A DNA stretch of 64,000 nucleotides from Pedobacter sp. Leaf250 (GCF_920984735.1 NZ_CAKLBU010000008.1:172484-236483), one strand, 5' to 3'; positions 1 to 9,985 are shown, numbered from the stretch's first letter. The notes: generated by a model not told the origin, from the sequence alone. Made by a program: numbers and translations.

Positions 1-299
1 TCTAAAGCAGAAACTTTAATCTCCACATCGCCAGTTGACATTTTTGGATTTTTGTTGCTGCGCTCTACAACGGTACCAGTCGTTTTAATCACAAACTCGC
101 GACCTAATGAACGTGCTGCTTCGCAAAGTTCACGGTTATCATCCATGTTAAAAACCAGTTGTGTAATGCCATAACGATCACGAATATCGATGAAAGTCAT
201 ACCGCCCAAATCTCTCGATTTCTGTACCCAACCACACAGGGTTACACTTTCGCCTAAGTTATTGAGGGTAAGTGCACCACAAGTTACTGTTCTTAACAT
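1..299 (-). CDS. aspS: Aspartyl-tRNA synthetase, N-terminal part (cut by window edge)
   Basis: Reading the minus strand from the ATG at 299 gives [19 protein letters not shown] and continues in frame to the edge (about 99 residues). The stretch includes [19 protein letters not shown], the OB-fold anticodon-binding domain that opens bacterial AspRS, so the enzyme should charge tRNA-Asp in the cytoplasm. The class II catalytic domain lies outside the window, so whether it is discriminating or not cannot be told. A TATTTTTG box sits just upstream on the same strand. Confidence 0.93.
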   Translation of the reverse strand, partial: MLRTVTCGALTLNNLGESVTLCGWVQKSRDLGGMTFIDIRDRYGITQLVFNMDDNRELCEAARSLGREFVIKTTGTVVERSNKNPKMSTGDVEIKVSAL

Positions 300-322
300 A
301 TATTGTAATCTAAATTAAGCGG

Positions 323-330
323 CAAAAATA
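323..330 (-). promoter_or_regulatory. -7 box of aspS promoter
   Basis: On the minus strand the bases read TATTTTTG, a perfect match to the Bacteroidota -7 consensus TAnnTTTG, 24 bases before the aspS ATG. I found no TTTG -33 box at the expected 19-21 base spacing, so only half the promoter is supported. Confidence 0.35.
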
Positions 331-529
331 CCGAATTTGTTTTAAAGTTTTTAAAAGAAGATTTAATGAAATTTTGAGCTGGTTAAATCATTCAGAATTT
401 ATAGATGCCATTGAAAGCAATTACATTTGGCCTTTTTAAGATCACAAATCAAAGGAGATTGCCACAATTATTACCAATGAAAAATCGCTAATATTTTCGC
501 AATGATGGCCGGTCTAAGAGATTTGGAAT

Positions 530-934
530 TTAATACTTTTCTTCCAAAACTACCTCAATAGCTAGTACCTTCCATTCGCCACCAATATTTTTCCATTGAT
601 AGATTTCTTCCGTTTGGATGGTTTGCTTTTTAGAGAAGATCAATAAGTTGGGTTTAATGATGATCGATTTTCGGGCAATTTTTTCAGTAAAAACCTCGTC
701 TTCGAAAGATGATTTTATCCGGTAATGACTGGTTTCAATGCTTTTCGCTCTTCTGAAAAGACTTTGAATATCTGCTTTATAATCCCTTAAGTTAAGCGTT
801 ATCGCATTAGCACCAGTAAACTTAAAGGAAGGATCGAAGATTGAAAAATAGTGGTCTGCGTTCTTCGCAATAAAAGCTAGATCCGCCTGTTTATGAAATG
901 TATCTATCTTAGAAATAATTAAATCGGTTCCCAT
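530..934 (-). CDS. NTF2-like (SnoaL-type) small protein
   Basis: 134 residues with no signal peptide or membrane segment. The pattern of an N-terminal helix, a DHYFSIFDPSFKFTG strand-turn, a charged centre and a final strand pair ending QWKNIGGEWKVLAIEVVLEE (read as EIYQWKN then GGEWKV) fits the cone-shaped NTF2/SnoaL fold used by DUF4440-like proteins. No catalytic residue can be named, so the function is unknown. It stands alone between aspS and a TonB-type receptor, both on the same strand but separated by over 100 bases. The fold call is by pattern, not by search. Confidence 0.6.
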   Translation of the reverse strand: MGTDLIISKIDTFHKQADLAFIAKNADHYFSIFDPSFKFTGANAITLNLRDYKADIQSLFRRAKSIETSHYRIKSSFEDEVFTEKIARKSIIIKPNLLIFSKKQTIQTEEIYQWKNIGGEWKVLAIEVVLEEKY

Positions 935-965
935 GGCATGAAGTTAATGCTTTGTATTTTGTTTT

Positions 966-973
966 CAAATTTA
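966..973 (-). promoter_or_regulatory. -7 box before the NTF2-like gene
   Basis: Minus-strand TAAATTTG, a perfect TAnnTTTG match, 32 bases before the start of the gene ending at 530. A TTTG lies 25 bases further upstream, somewhat beyond the usual 19-21 spacing. Confidence 0.3.
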
Positions 974-1044
974 AGATGAAACCATTCATTATATTCCACA
1001 AAAAAACCACCAATGGTTAATTGATGGCCTTTGATTGGATTAGT

Positions 1045-3486
1045 CTAATTTTTCATTCTACCCTGCTCGGCTTCCAGGCCAGTGCTTCTGTTACGGGCTG
1101 GTTTAATTTCGTTTTTACCAAAGCGATATGTAAAAGTTAAACTCACCGATTGTCTATCATTTACTCCGTAAAGGGTATAATAAAGTCCCGGGAATGCACT
1201 GTTGATGTTGTTGATTTGCGTATTAAAAATATCGTTCGCAGCCAGTTTTAAACTCGCTTTTTTATTAAGCAATGATTTACTTATCCCTGCATCGAAACCA
1301 TAACGCGTTCTAATCTCCATTACACCGAAGGTTACCGGGCTATCATAACTAAAATTTAATTCTGCCGATAAACCTGGTTGAATTTTAAAGCTATGCTGCG
1401 ATTTAAATTGAAACGATGTGCTTTTATTATCCAATTTTTGTCCGGCAATATCTGGTGCTTTAAAACGAATATGAAATAAATTCAGATTGTTGTTGCTGCT
1501 CCACCACTTTGTAAAACTTACAGGAGCATTAATTACCATGGAGTAGGCATTTTGTGTTGCAATATTTTGGTTGGTTTGGTACAAGGCCTGCTTCTCATTA
1601 TCTGGCAAAATCACTTCGGTAATCACATCAATAGTTCTACTATAATTTAATGTTACCGAATATTTCTTTTTTAGTAAATAAGTAAACTCAAAATTATTGG
1701 TGTATTGTGGATTCAAAAACGGATTACCTTGACTATAAGTATATTGATCTAAAAAATAAACGAACGGATTCAATGCATCATAACTTGGTCTGTCAATCCT
1801 GCGACTGTAAGAAAGACTGATATCATTGTTCTTATCCAACGTTTGGTTCACAAATACACTTGGGAAAAAATTAAGATATTCCCTTTCAATTATTTTATTA
1901 GTGGTTATAGAATTTCCTTTTGATGTAGTTTGTTCGGCTCGCAAACCCAATTGAACACTTGTTTTTTTAAACTGTTTGTTAAAATTTACATAAGCAGCAT
2001 TTACATTTTCATCATACACAAATTGGTTGCTTAGCAGTTTGTTGTTCTGCCAATTATTATTTAAAAATTGCTCGGCAATAAGGTTGTTATCTGTGGTAAC
2101 CCAGCTGCTTTTTAGTCCGGCTTCTAATTTCATTTGCTTTTTCAACGGAAGCGCATAATCAACTTTGAAAGCTTTAATATTAATAATCGATGGTGTAATG
2201 TTTCTCGTAATCACCGTTGGCCTTATCAACGTTCCATTATTAAAAAAATAATCGCTAACGTAGTCTGCATCATCATTTCCTTTATATCTGCCGTAATCCA
2301 AATCAACAGTAATTTCCTGTCCTGCGGTATCCAAAACAGATTTATAATTTAAGTTATAGGATATATTATTGTATTTGTTCCTAATCACATTGTTCGCTAA
2401 AACAGAAGAATCCTGTTGAGTAAAGGAACCACCAATTCGGGTAGCATTTACTGATGTTTCACTGTTACTTCCATCGTAACCGGTTACTAAAACTCCAAGT
2501 GTATTGTTTTTATTAATGAAATAATCTACACCAGCTTTAAAATTTTGTCCGTGATTTCTTTTGGTAAAATCACTTCTTTGAGAAAAATAACGATTGCTAG
2601 GTGATACATTCGCGATCCTGTCAATTTCCATGTAGGTTTCCCTATCTCGTTGGTAATAGTTGTAGTTACCAAAGAAATTCAGCGATTTTGTTCTATGATT
2701 AATGCTTCCACCAGCGCTCGATCTAAATTTAGTACCACGACCAAAAGCACCTGTTAAACTCCCATTTGTACCACCACCTTTACTTTTTTTGGTTTTAATA
2801 TTGATGATTCCGGAGTTACCTGCAGCATCATATTTTGCAGATGGGTTGGTAATTAACTCGATGGTTTCAATCTCCGAACTTTGCATGCCCCTAAGTAAGT
2901 TAGCCACATCTCCACTACTCATGTAGGTCTGTTTTCCATCAATTTGAATCAATACCCCTTGCTTGCCTTGCATAGAAATATTATCATTTTGATCTACGTT
3001 TACGCCAGGTGCCTTCTGTAATAATTCCAAAGCTGTTGAGCCCGATGCGATGGAACTATTGGCCACATTCATTACAGTTCTATCCATTTTTCGCTCTACC
3101 AAAGGTACATTTGCAGCAACGGTAACTTCTTTCAAATTTTGAGCGGAAGAGGCCAATTGGGCTGTTCCAAAATCAATTTTCTGATCATCTCCTAATGCTT
3201 CGGTTTTGCTTTTAAATGTTTTGTAGCCCATGCTGCTGGCTTTGTAAAAGTAGTTGCCTTTTGTTGCAATTGAAAAGCCAAAAACACCTGATTGATCTGT
3301 AAATGCAGTTTTAATAATGCTTGAATCTGAAGACTTAAAAAGGACCACCGTTACATAATCGGCTGGTTTTTTATTTTCATCCAGAATTACTCCGGTAACA
3401 TTTACTTTAGGTGTAGTTTGTGCCTGCACATAAAAAGGTGTAAGTGCAGTTAATATGATAAGGGTTAATTTGTAAAACGTCTTCAT
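1045..3486 (-). CDS. Outer-membrane TonB-dependent receptor-like beta-barrel (OMP_b-brl_3 type)
   Basis: 813 residues. Residues 1-22 are a Sec signal peptide ending YVQAQ. About 28-110 is a carboxypeptidase-regulatory-like beta domain (VTGVILDENKKPADYVTVV). About 120-235 is a TonB plug (LELLQKAPGVNVDQN, SAKYDAAGNSGIINIKTKK). The rest alternates aromatic beta-strands as in a 22-strand barrel, ending in the TFTYRFG strand followed by a 20-residue tail. This architecture is common in Bacteroidota outer membranes. No SusD partner is adjacent, so the ligand is unknown; it need not be a glycan. No TonB box is obvious before the plug. The gene is monocistronic with a long A+T-rich upstream region. 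Confidence 0.88.
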   Translation of the reverse strand: MKTFYKLTLIILTALTPFYVQAQTTPKVNVTGVILDENKKPADYVTVVLFKSSDSSIIKTAFTDQSGVFGFSIATKGNYFYKASSMGYKTFKSKTEALGDDQKIDFGTAQLASSAQNLKEVTVAANVPLVERKMDRTVMNVANSSIASGSTALELLQKAPGVNVDQNDNISMQGKQGVLIQIDGKQTYMSSGDVANLLRGMQSSEIETIELITNPSAKYDAAGNSGIINIKTKKSKGGGTNGSLTGAFGRGTKFRSSAGGSINHRTKSLNFFGNYNYYQRDRETYMEIDRIANVSPSNRYFSQRSDFTKRNHGQNFKAGVDYFINKNNTLGVLVTGYDGSNSETSVNATRIGGSFTQQDSSVLANNVIRNKYNNISYNLNYKSVLDTAGQEITVDLDYGRYKGNDDADYVSDYFFNNGTLIRPTVITRNITPSIINIKAFKVDYALPLKKQMKLEAGLKSSWVTTDNNLIAEQFLNNNWQNNKLLSNQFVYDENVNAAYVNFNKQFKKTSVQLGLRAEQTTSKGNSITTNKIIEREYLNFFPSVFVNQTLDKNNDISLSYSRRIDRPSYDALNPFVYFLDQYTYSQGNPFLNPQYTNNFEFTYLLKKKYSVTLNYSRTIDVITEVILPDNEKQALYQTNQNIATQNAYSMVINAPVSFTKWWSSNNNLNLFHIRFKAPDIAGQKLDNKSTSFQFKSQHSFKIQPGLSAELNFSYDSPVTFGVMEIRTRYGFDAGISKSLLNKKASLKLAANDIFNTQINNINSAFPGLYYTLYGVNDRQSVSLTFTYRFGKNEIKPARNRSTGLEAEQGRMKN

Positions 3487-3852
3487 AATTTCTTGGTATA
3501 ATAATTTTAAAATTTTGGCAAAACAATCCCATAGCAGCCATATGGCGCTTTTGTGAATTTTGCCTACTCATTTTAAAGTTTAGTTTGGAAACGAACGGTC
3601 TCCATTGTTTAGTTATGAATAAGACGATGGTTCTTGAAAAAGGTTACATGGAGAAGTGAAAAAGTAAAAATGGCTTATTCTGAATATCGAATTTCTTAAT
3701 TTTTTAGAAAGTTTAAGGCAGTGGTTTATGGCAAATTATGCCCTGCCATTTGCTACAATCTTTTAAATTGATTGTCAGAGAATTAATGATTGTCAGCAAA
3801 ATTTTTTAAAAGGATTTTCGCTCTTGTCAGGCTTATTTAACTAAGAACAGCA
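3487..3852. other. Gene-free A+T-rich region upstream of the TonB-type receptor
   Basis: About 365 bases between the receptor start and the terminator of the M49-like gene. It presumably carries the receptor promoter, but I found no perfect TAnnTTTG box on the minus strand. There is no open frame of note and no clear repeat. Confidence 0.5.
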
Positions 3853-3899
3853 CAAAAAAACCGCAAATCAACAGGTAATAATCTGTGGATCTGCGGTTT
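3853..3899 (-). terminator. Rho-independent terminator of the M49-like gene
   Basis: AAACCGCA (3858-3865) pairs with TGCGGTTT (3892-3899), with an inner ACAG/CTGT pairing. The A-run at 3853-3860 becomes the U-run of the minus-strand transcript, downstream of the gene that ends at 3922. Confidence 0.75.
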
Positions 3900-3921
3900 C
3901 AAACTAGATAAAATAATTTTT

Positions 3922-5601
3922 CTATTTAACACCCAAAACATCTACTCCTTGTTCAAAAACAACATCAACAGGGATGTTTTTTCTGGTTAATCGGTCTAAA
4001 TCTTTTTGAAGTTCAGCAGAAATAACAGCTTTTTCTTTTTGTGCTTTTTCAACAGCTACTTTATCTCCGCTACCCTGCAAAGTAATAATGAATGCACTTA
4101 ACTCATTCATCGCTATCGCAAACTTTTCAAAATTAACCTTGTAAGTTCCTTTGTTGGTACGTTCGAAAGCACCTTTTTCCTGAAAATAGTTGAAACATTG
4201 CATATTGGCTTTGCCATGTGCTTCAGAAACACCAAAGCGAACAGATCTTAAAATGCCCGCCATAAAAGTGGTATAGTAATCTTTAATATCACCAGTTAAT
4301 TCGCCTTTTTTAAGCAAACCTGTAACCATATATAAGCCTAAAACATCAGCCTTACCTTCTTCTAACCAGCTGTATTGTTCTTTTAAGGCTTCACGAACAA
4401 AACCTTTTCCAGTGATGGTTTTCTTGATCCCTAAACCATGTGCTACCTCATGAAACATCACATTGGCAAAAAAAGCATCGAATTTAATGTACTGCTGCTG
4501 ATCGGCATCAATTAATTCTTTTGAGATTGGAACTAAAATTTTATCAAATTTGGCCTGCATCGCATTTTTTAATTGTGATCTACGCGTTCCTTTTTCCTGT
4601 TGAATTTTTTCATCATTCGGCAAGTTTACAGCGATGGTTTTCGATCCGGCATTGCAATCGCCGGCATAATAAACCACATCATAGGCATTTAATTCAGAAT
4701 CTGTTCCAGGCGTTTCAGTTTTATATTTAGCGGCAACAGGTAAGTTTTTTTGTAATTCAGGAAGCATTTTTACATACTTCGCTAAGCGTTTGCTCCACTC
4801 CTTATCCTTTATTAAAACATAAGCCTCGTAACTGGTGCGGGCATTAAAAAGTTTGTCTTCGTAATTTTCAATCGGCCCGATAATAATATCCAAACCATTG
4901 GTTTTCATATCCAGCCAGGCGTAATCACTTGCTGTAAAATTATCGGTAACTAACGCATCAGCCCTTAAATTCAGGTATTTTTTTAAGCCTGCATCTTCAG
5001 CAATTAATGCAGCTTGTTTTAGCAACGAGCTTGCTCTTTGTAATTCTCCCGCAAATAAAATATGGTAAGGAACAGTACTTAGTTTACCTGTACTATCTTT
5101 TTGGATAACTGAATAGGCGCCAAATTTATCCGCTAAAGTAGACTTCTCAATTTCTTCCTTAGTGATCCCGTAAGGATAAAATGAAGCTCCTTCTGGCTTT
5201 GGTCCAACGCCGGCAACAAAAGGTTTTTCATTATTTAATCTATCCCAAGGGCCGTAATTTATATTTACAAAATCGCGGGTTTTCTCATCTTTAATGGTTG
5301 CCAACAAGCTATCTCGTTGCGGATATGCCTGCTTCCAATACAATTCATCCATAATCTCGGCAGCCTGAATAAGCAATGGTAAAATTTTGCGGTCATTAAC
5401 ACTTAATTGATTCAGGTTTGTTGTCAGTTTAACCCTTTCGTAAATAGGTAAACGTTGTGCCACATAATCGATCAAACTGTCGGTTTGTACCGCTTCACTA
5501 TTTTTATTTTCAGCTTTATCAGTATTGGTGCAGGCTGATAATAAACTTGCTGAAATAGCCAGGACCGTTAAATATGAGATGGGTTTGTATAATTTCTTCA
5601 T
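3922..5601 (-). CDS. M49-like (dipeptidyl peptidase III family) lipoprotein metallopeptidase
   Basis: 559 residues. The N-terminus has a lipoprotein signal with lipobox LSAC (Cys24), so the protein is probably anchored in the envelope. The zinc site reads HEVAHGLG (His384, Glu385, His388) and a second motif EEGKAD (414-419) about 26 residues later matches the M49 pattern EExxAD that supplies the third ligand. Classic DPP III has HExxGH with an extra residue; here the spacing is the ordinary HExxH. Relatives are often mislabelled 'dihydrofolate reductase' in databases. Likely role: cleavage of peptides in the periplasm; substrate unknown. It is divergent from the amidase at 5714. Confidence 0.75.
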   Translation of the reverse strand: MKKLYKPISYLTVLAISASLLSACTNTDKAENKNSEAVQTDSLIDYVAQRLPIYERVKLTTNLNQLSVNDRKILPLLIQAAEIMDELYWKQAYPQRDSLLATIKDEKTRDFVNINYGPWDRLNNEKPFVAGVGPKPEGASFYPYGITKEEIEKSTLADKFGAYSVIQKDSTGKLSTVPYHILFAGELQRASSLLKQAALIAEDAGLKKYLNLRADALVTDNFTASDYAWLDMKTNGLDIIIGPIENYEDKLFNARTSYEAYVLIKDKEWSKRLAKYVKMLPELQKNLPVAAKYKTETPGTDSELNAYDVVYYAGDCNAGSKTIAVNLPNDEKIQQEKGTRRSQLKNAMQAKFDKILVPISKELIDADQQQYIKFDAFFANVMFHEVAHGLGIKKTITGKGFVREALKEQYSWLEEGKADVLGLYMVTGLLKKGELTGDIKDYYTTFMAGILRSVRFGVSEAHGKANMQCFNYFQEKGAFERTNKGTYKVNFEKFAIAMNELSAFIITLQGSGDKVAVEKAQKEKAVISAELQKDLDRLTRKNIPVDVVFEQGVDVLGVK

Positions 5602-5653
5602 TATTAAAGTATATCGCGACTAAATTAGTAAAATTTGAAGGCTTTGTATAAAG

Positions 5654-5686
5654 TTTGATGTAATGAATGATTTTAACCTAACTTTG
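5654..5686 (+). promoter_or_regulatory. Bacteroidota-type promoter of the amidase gene
   Basis: TTTG at 5654-5657, then 21 bases, then TAACTTTG at 5679-5686. Both boxes match the TTTG-N19-21-TAnnTTTG consensus. The start codon is 27 bases after the -7 box, leaving a leader of roughly 20 bases. Confidence 0.7.
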
Positions 5687-5713
5687 TAAGCAATCATCAA
5701 CAAAAATAAAAAC

Positions 5714-6550
5714 ATGATTTCAGTAAAATCTTTAACTTTTAAAGCTACATTCTTGTTAGGATCTGCCATTATAATTTCTTCTTGTAGCTCAACCAAGTAT
5801 GCAGCAACAGAAAAAATCTATAAAGATAAAACTAAAGAATTTGCAAAGATTATAACCTCCGTGCCACCACAAGGACAGCTTTATGATAGTTTAAATGCAA
5901 CAAACCAGCAATGGATTGGTTCTGTAAATTTTGGGATACGGAAGCCTAATTTTGTAGTTATTCATCATACTGCGCAAGATAGCTTGGCGCAAACTGTTAA
6001 AACATTCCATTCTACCAGAGCAGGCACCAGCGCACATTATGTAATCAGCCGCGATGGAAAAGTAGTACACATGGTTAACGATTATCTTCGTGCAAATCAT
6101 GCGGGCATAAGTAAGTGGGGCAAGGATACGGATCTGAATTCGTCATCAATAGGAATAGAACTGGATAATAATGGTATTGGTGATGTATGGAAAGATGCTC
6201 AAATTAACAGTTTAATCAAGTTATTGGCCACATTAAAAAAAACCTACAATATTCCAACGGCTAATTTTATCGGCCACGCAGACATTGCGCCTGGGCGTAA
6301 AAATGATCCTAAAAATTTTCCCTGGAAAAAATTAGCGGAGAAAGGATTTGGATTTTGGTATGATGATATATTGAAAAATCCACCAGCCGATTTTGATACG
6401 GAAAAGGCGCTGAAATATATTGGTTATAATACAGCTAACCTACCTGCTGCCATTGAGGCCTTTAAAATCCATTTTATACAATCAGATATTACCAAAACGC
6501 TAACACCAGTTGATGTTTTGGTATTGTACAATGTTTATTTGAAGTATTAA
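5714..6550 (+). CDS. N-acetylmuramoyl-L-alanine amidase (Amidase_2), lipoprotein
   Basis: 278 residues. A lipoprotein-type signal ends at ISSC (Cys24). The Amidase_2/PGRP-like domain (about residues 70-210) shows zinc-ligand motifs FVVIHHTAQDS and FIGHADIAPGRKNDP, with ISRDGKVVHMVND and SSIGIELDN between them; it resembles AmiD-type enzymes that cut the amide between MurNAc and L-Ala in released muropeptides. A C-terminal helical tail of about 60 residues may be a small wall-binding or packing unit. It has a well-formed promoter and is followed by a bidirectional terminator shared with glnS. Confidence 0.88.
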   Translation: MISVKSLTFKATFLLGSAIIISSCSSTKYAATEKIYKDKTKEFAKIITSVPPQGQLYDSLNATNQQWIGSVNFGIRKPNFVVIHHTAQDSLAQTVKTFHSTRAGTSAHYVISRDGKVVHMVNDYLRANHAGISKWGKDTDLNSSSIGIELDNNGIGDVWKDAQINSLIKLLATLKKTYNIPTANFIGHADIAPGRKNDPKNFPWKKLAEKGFGFWYDDILKNPPADFDTEKALKYIGYNTANLPAAIEAFKIHFIQSDITKTLTPVDVLVLYNVYLKY

Positions 6551-6621
6551 ACCGATCAAAAGATATACTATCGTATTGAATTTTGTTTTGATTCCATGAC
6601 AAATCCTGCACAATAAGACAT

Positions 6622-6660
6622 AAAAAAACACGGAAGAATTTATGTTCATCCGTGTTTTTT
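6622..6660. terminator. Bidirectional terminator between amidase gene and glnS
   Basis: AAAAAACACGGA pairs with TCCGTGTTTTTT (6649-6660), with a 14-base loop. A-run and T-run on the two sides let it serve both converging transcripts. Confidence 0.8.
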
Positions 6661-6678
6661 GTGGTTAAAAAGTGTTGA

Positions 6679-8334
6679 TTAATTAGGTTTCTTAAATGTA
6701 TCTTTTAATGTTACCGTTCTATTGAAAACCAATTTATCAGGTGTAGAATCTTTATCCAAACAGAAATATCCTTTACGAATAAATTGGTAACGGCTATCTA
6801 AATCAGCATCTGCCAAAGCAGGTTCAATGTAGGCATTAGGCAAAACCGTTAAGCTTTCGGTATTTAAATAATCTTTGAAATCACCTTCTTCAGCATCAGG
6901 AGTTTCTGATGTAAATAAACGTTCGTATAAACGGATTTCAGCAGTTTTTGCATGTTGAGCACTCACCCAATGGATGGTTCCTTTAACATTAATGCCGCTG
7001 GTATCGTTTCCGCTTTTCGATTCAGGAATATAAGTACAGTGAATTTCTGTCACGTTTCCGTTTTCATCTTTCACAAAATCTTCGCATTTTACAATATAAG
7101 CGAATTTTAAGCGAACCATTGCGCCTGGAGCCAAACGGAACCATTTCTTCGCCGGAACTTCCATAAAATCTTCACGCTCAATCCAAAGTTCATTGCTGAA
7201 AGGAATTACGCGTGTGCCGCCATGGTCCTCGGCTTCTGGATTATTTTCGCCAATTAAATCTTCAGTACCTTTATCGTAATTGGTAATAATTAATTTAATT
7301 GGGTCTAAAACTGCCATCACACGATTAGCCGATTTATTTAAATCCTCACGAATACAGAATTCCAATAAACTCAATTCGATTAAGTTTTCACGTTTGGCAA
7401 TACCGATACGTTCACAAAATTCGCGAACACTTTTTGGTGTAAAACCTCTTCTGCGTAATCCTGAAATTGTTGGCATGCGTGGGTCATCCCAACCGTTTAC
7501 CAGATTCTCATTTACCAGTTGCAATAGTTTACGCTTACTCATTACTGTTGAAGTAAGGTTTAAACGGGCAAATTCATATTGTTTTGAGGGAAAAATCTCT
7601 AATTGTTCGATAAACCAGTCGTACAATTCACGGTGCGAAACATATTCTAAAGTACAAATGGAATGGGTGATGTTTTCAATACTGTCGCTTTGACCATGAG
7701 CGAAATCGTACATCGGATAAATGCACCATTTGTTACCTGTACGGTGATGTTCGGCATGTTTAATGCGATAAATAATCGGATCACGCATTAGCATATTCGG
7801 ACTTGCCATATCGATTTTAGCACGTAAAATGTATGCTCCGTCAGGGAAATCGCCATTTTTCATCTTAGTGAAAATGTCTAAATTCTCTTTAACACTGCGG
7901 TTACGATATGGACTATCCTGGCCAGGTTCTGTTGGTGAACCTTTTAAAGCTGCAATTTCATCAGCAGAACTCTCATCAACATAAGCCAAACCTTTTTCGA
8001 TTAGTTTAATGGCAAAAGAATACAGTTCATCAAAATAATCTGATGCATATAATTCGTTTTTCCAATTAAAACCTAACCATTTAATATCTTCTTGCTGGCT
8101 GTTTACATACTCAGTTTTTTCCGTAACCGGATTGGTATCATCAAAACGCAGATTGGTATAACCGCCGTATTTTTGTGTTAGTCCGAAGTTTAAGCATATC
8201 GCTTTGGCGTGGCCAATGTGTAGGTAACCATTAGGTTCTGGCGGGAAACGCGTAACCAAAGTTTCATACTTGCCACTATTTAAGTCGTTCTCAACAATTT
8301 CTTCAATAAAGTTCAATGACTTCTCTTCACTCAT
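6679..8334 (-). CDS. glnS: Glutaminyl-tRNA synthetase
   Basis: 551 residues, near the E. coli length of 554. Class I signature 1 is [15 protein letters not shown] (HIGH) at about residues 31-45 and the KMSKS-like loop is VMSKRKL at about 265. The C-terminal third holds the two beta-barrel anticodon domains ([17 protein letters not shown] and so on), ending LKDTFKKPN. GlxRS family members need care between GlnRS and GluRS; the CNxGLT-like CLNFGLT, the LYASDYFD and [15 protein letters not shown] blocks are GlnRS features. It charges tRNA-Gln directly, so the cell need not rely on Glu-tRNA-Gln amidation. Confidence 0.97.
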   Translation of the reverse strand: MSEEKSLNFIEEIVENDLNSGKYETLVTRFPPEPNGYLHIGHAKAICLNFGLTQKYGGYTNLRFDDTNPVTEKTEYVNSQQEDIKWLGFNWKNELYASDYFDELYSFAIKLIEKGLAYVDESSADEIAALKGSPTEPGQDSPYRNRSVKENLDIFTKMKNGDFPDGAYILRAKIDMASPNMLMRDPIIYRIKHAEHHRTGNKWCIYPMYDFAHGQSDSIENITHSICTLEYVSHRELYDWFIEQLEIFPSKQYEFARLNLTSTVMSKRKLLQLVNENLVNGWDDPRMPTISGLRRRGFTPKSVREFCERIGIAKRENLIELSLLEFCIREDLNKSANRVMAVLDPIKLIITNYDKGTEDLIGENNPEAEDHGGTRVIPFSNELWIEREDFMEVPAKKWFRLAPGAMVRLKFAYIVKCEDFVKDENGNVTEIHCTYIPESKSGNDTSGINVKGTIHWVSAQHAKTAEIRLYERLFTSETPDAEEGDFKDYLNTESLTVLPNAYIEPALADADLDSRYQFIRKGYFCLDKDSTPDKLVFNRTVTLKDTFKKPN

Positions 8335-8356
8335 AAAAACCTGTAAATTAGGAATG

Positions 8357-8364
8357 CAAATGTA
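8357..8364 (-). promoter_or_regulatory. -7 box of glnS promoter
   Basis: Minus-strand TACATTTG, a perfect TAnnTTTG match 23 bases before the glnS ATG. No matching -33 TTTG was found. Confidence 0.4.
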
Positions 8365-8625
8365 AAAATATTGATCGTAATTAGGTAACGATTAGAAAAT
8401 AGAAAGGAGGAAATAGAGAATTGATATGTATTAAGTGTGAGTTAGAGAGTAGGTAGTTGAAATAGAAAACAGATTAGGCGCTTATTTCTGTTATTCAATT
8501 TGTTTTATCAATATATAGTAACATTTGAAACACTTACGATCTATTTCCCATTTCTTATCTCCCATTATTCAAATCTATTTCCCTAAAAGAAAATTCAATA
8601 CATTTACATCAACTTAATATTCATT

Positions 8626-9045
8626 ATGAGCAAAGTATTAAACCGGCCGATACGTGTTTTAGTGGCAAAAGTTGGCCTTGATGGTCATGATCGGGGCGCA
8701 AAAGTTATTGCCACTTCACTTCGTGATGCAGGTATGGAAGTCATTTATACCGGCTTGCGCCAAACGCCGGAAATGGTTGTGAATACAGCCCTTCAGGAAG
8801 ATGTTGATGCCATTGGAATTTCCATTCTATCAGGCGCACACATGACGGTTTTCCCAAAAATTATTCATTTTATGAAAGAAAAGCAGCTTGATGATGTGTT
8901 GTTAACTGGCGGAGGAATTATACCTGATGCAGATCGGAAAAAACTTGCTGAATTAGGCGTCGGAGAATTATTTCCGCCGGGAACAACGATGGCGAGCATT
9001 GTAGAATATATACAAAATTGGGTTACAGAAAACAGAAATTTTTAA
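8626..9045 (+). CDS. Free-standing cobalamin-binding domain (small mutase subunit type)
   Basis: 139 residues, which is just one B12-binding Rossmann-like domain. It has the full signature: DGHDRG (DxHxxG, whose His ligates cobalt), SILSGAHM (SxL) and [10 protein letters not shown] (GG). Single-domain proteins of this size are the small subunits of two-component acyl-CoA mutases (methylmalonyl-, 2-hydroxyisobutyryl- or ethylmalonyl-CoA mutase-like), paired with a large TIM-barrel subunit that is not in this window. The stop codon is only two bases before the ATG of the crotonase gene, so the two are translationally linked, which supports a shared acyl-CoA pathway. Which mutase it serves cannot be decided here. 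Confidence 0.85.
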   Translation: MSKVLNRPIRVLVAKVGLDGHDRGAKVIATSLRDAGMEVIYTGLRQTPEMVVNTALQEDVDAIGISILSGAHMTVFPKIIHFMKEKQLDDVLLTGGGIIPDADRKKLAELGVGELFPPGTTMASIVEYIQNWVTENRNF

Positions 9046-9047
9046 AT

Positions 9048-9827
9048 ATGGCATATCAAAATTTAATATCAGAGGTAAAAGAAAACATTTTATATGTTAC
9101 CATAAATCGCGAAAAGGCATTAAATGCGATAAATAAAGATACACTTGCCGAACTGGCTGATGTGATTGCGTTTGCTGGGAAAACTGAAGATGTAAGGGCT
9201 ATAATTTTAACAGGCGCTGGAGAAAAGGCTTTTGTTGCTGGTGCAGATATTAAGGAGTTTTCTGATTATAGTGGAAAGCAGGGAGAAGAATTGGCGAGGC
9301 AAGGACAAGAAAATGTTTTCAATGCTATTGAAAATTCACCAAAACCTTTTATTGCGGCCATTAACGGTTTTGCATTGGGCGGCGGTTTGGAATTAGCGAT
9401 GGCTTGCCACATGCGTATAGCTGCTGATACGGCAAAGTTAGGTTTGCCAGAAGTTACATTAGGCTTAATTCCGGGTTATGGTGGCACACAACGTTTAACG
9501 CAATTGGTTGGCAAAGGAAAAGCGATTGAATTAATTACTTCGGCAAATATGATTAACGCTGTTGATGCCGAAAAAATTGGGTTAGTAAATTATGCGGTTC
9601 CACAATCTGACTTAATTAGCAAAGCAAAAGAAATTTTAGACCTTATAAAGCAACGGGCTCCGCTCGCAATTGCCGCAGCAATAAAATCAGTAAATGCTTC
9701 AGTAGATGGTATTGGCGGTTATGATGTTGAAATAGAAGAGTTTGGAAAATGTTTTGAAACAGCTGATTTTAAAGAAGGCGTTAATGCTTTTGTTGAAAAA
9801 AGAAAAGCAGTGTTTATCGGAAAGTAG
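9048..9827 (+). CDS. Enoyl-CoA hydratase/isomerase (crotonase family)
   Basis: 260 residues from the ATG at 9048, chosen because it lies directly after the upstream stop and the product starts MAYQNLISEVKENILYVTI as typical crotonases do. Oxyanion-hole and CoA motifs are present: AGADIKEFSDYSG, NGFALGGGLELAMAC and LPEVTLGLIPGYGGTQRL. In the last, Glu followed by GxIPGxGGTQ matches true enoyl-CoA hydratases (the two catalytic Glu are the one in GGGLELAMAC and the one in LPEVTLG). It should hydrate short-chain enoyl-CoA in fatty-acid, branched-chain amino-acid or butanoate metabolism. Confidence 0.92.
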   Translation: MAYQNLISEVKENILYVTINREKALNAINKDTLAELADVIAFAGKTEDVRAIILTGAGEKAFVAGADIKEFSDYSGKQGEELARQGQENVFNAIENSPKPFIAAINGFALGGGLELAMACHMRIAADTAKLGLPEVTLGLIPGYGGTQRLTQLVGKGKAIELITSANMINAVDAEKIGLVNYAVPQSDLISKAKEILDLIKQRAPLAIAAAIKSVNASVDGIGGYDVEIEEFGKCFETADFKEGVNAFVEKRKAVFIGK

Positions 9828-9985
9828 TACAATTGTATTATTAGTTCGATGTGGAAATAAAACAAGTGTAGAAAAAATTTCCCAAATCAATTTATTTTGA
9901 GTAATTATGTGCCATCTATTATCACGCTTTATAATCACCTTTTTGTGAAGGTTATAAAATCTGTAGTGTACAAACAGATGGTCTC

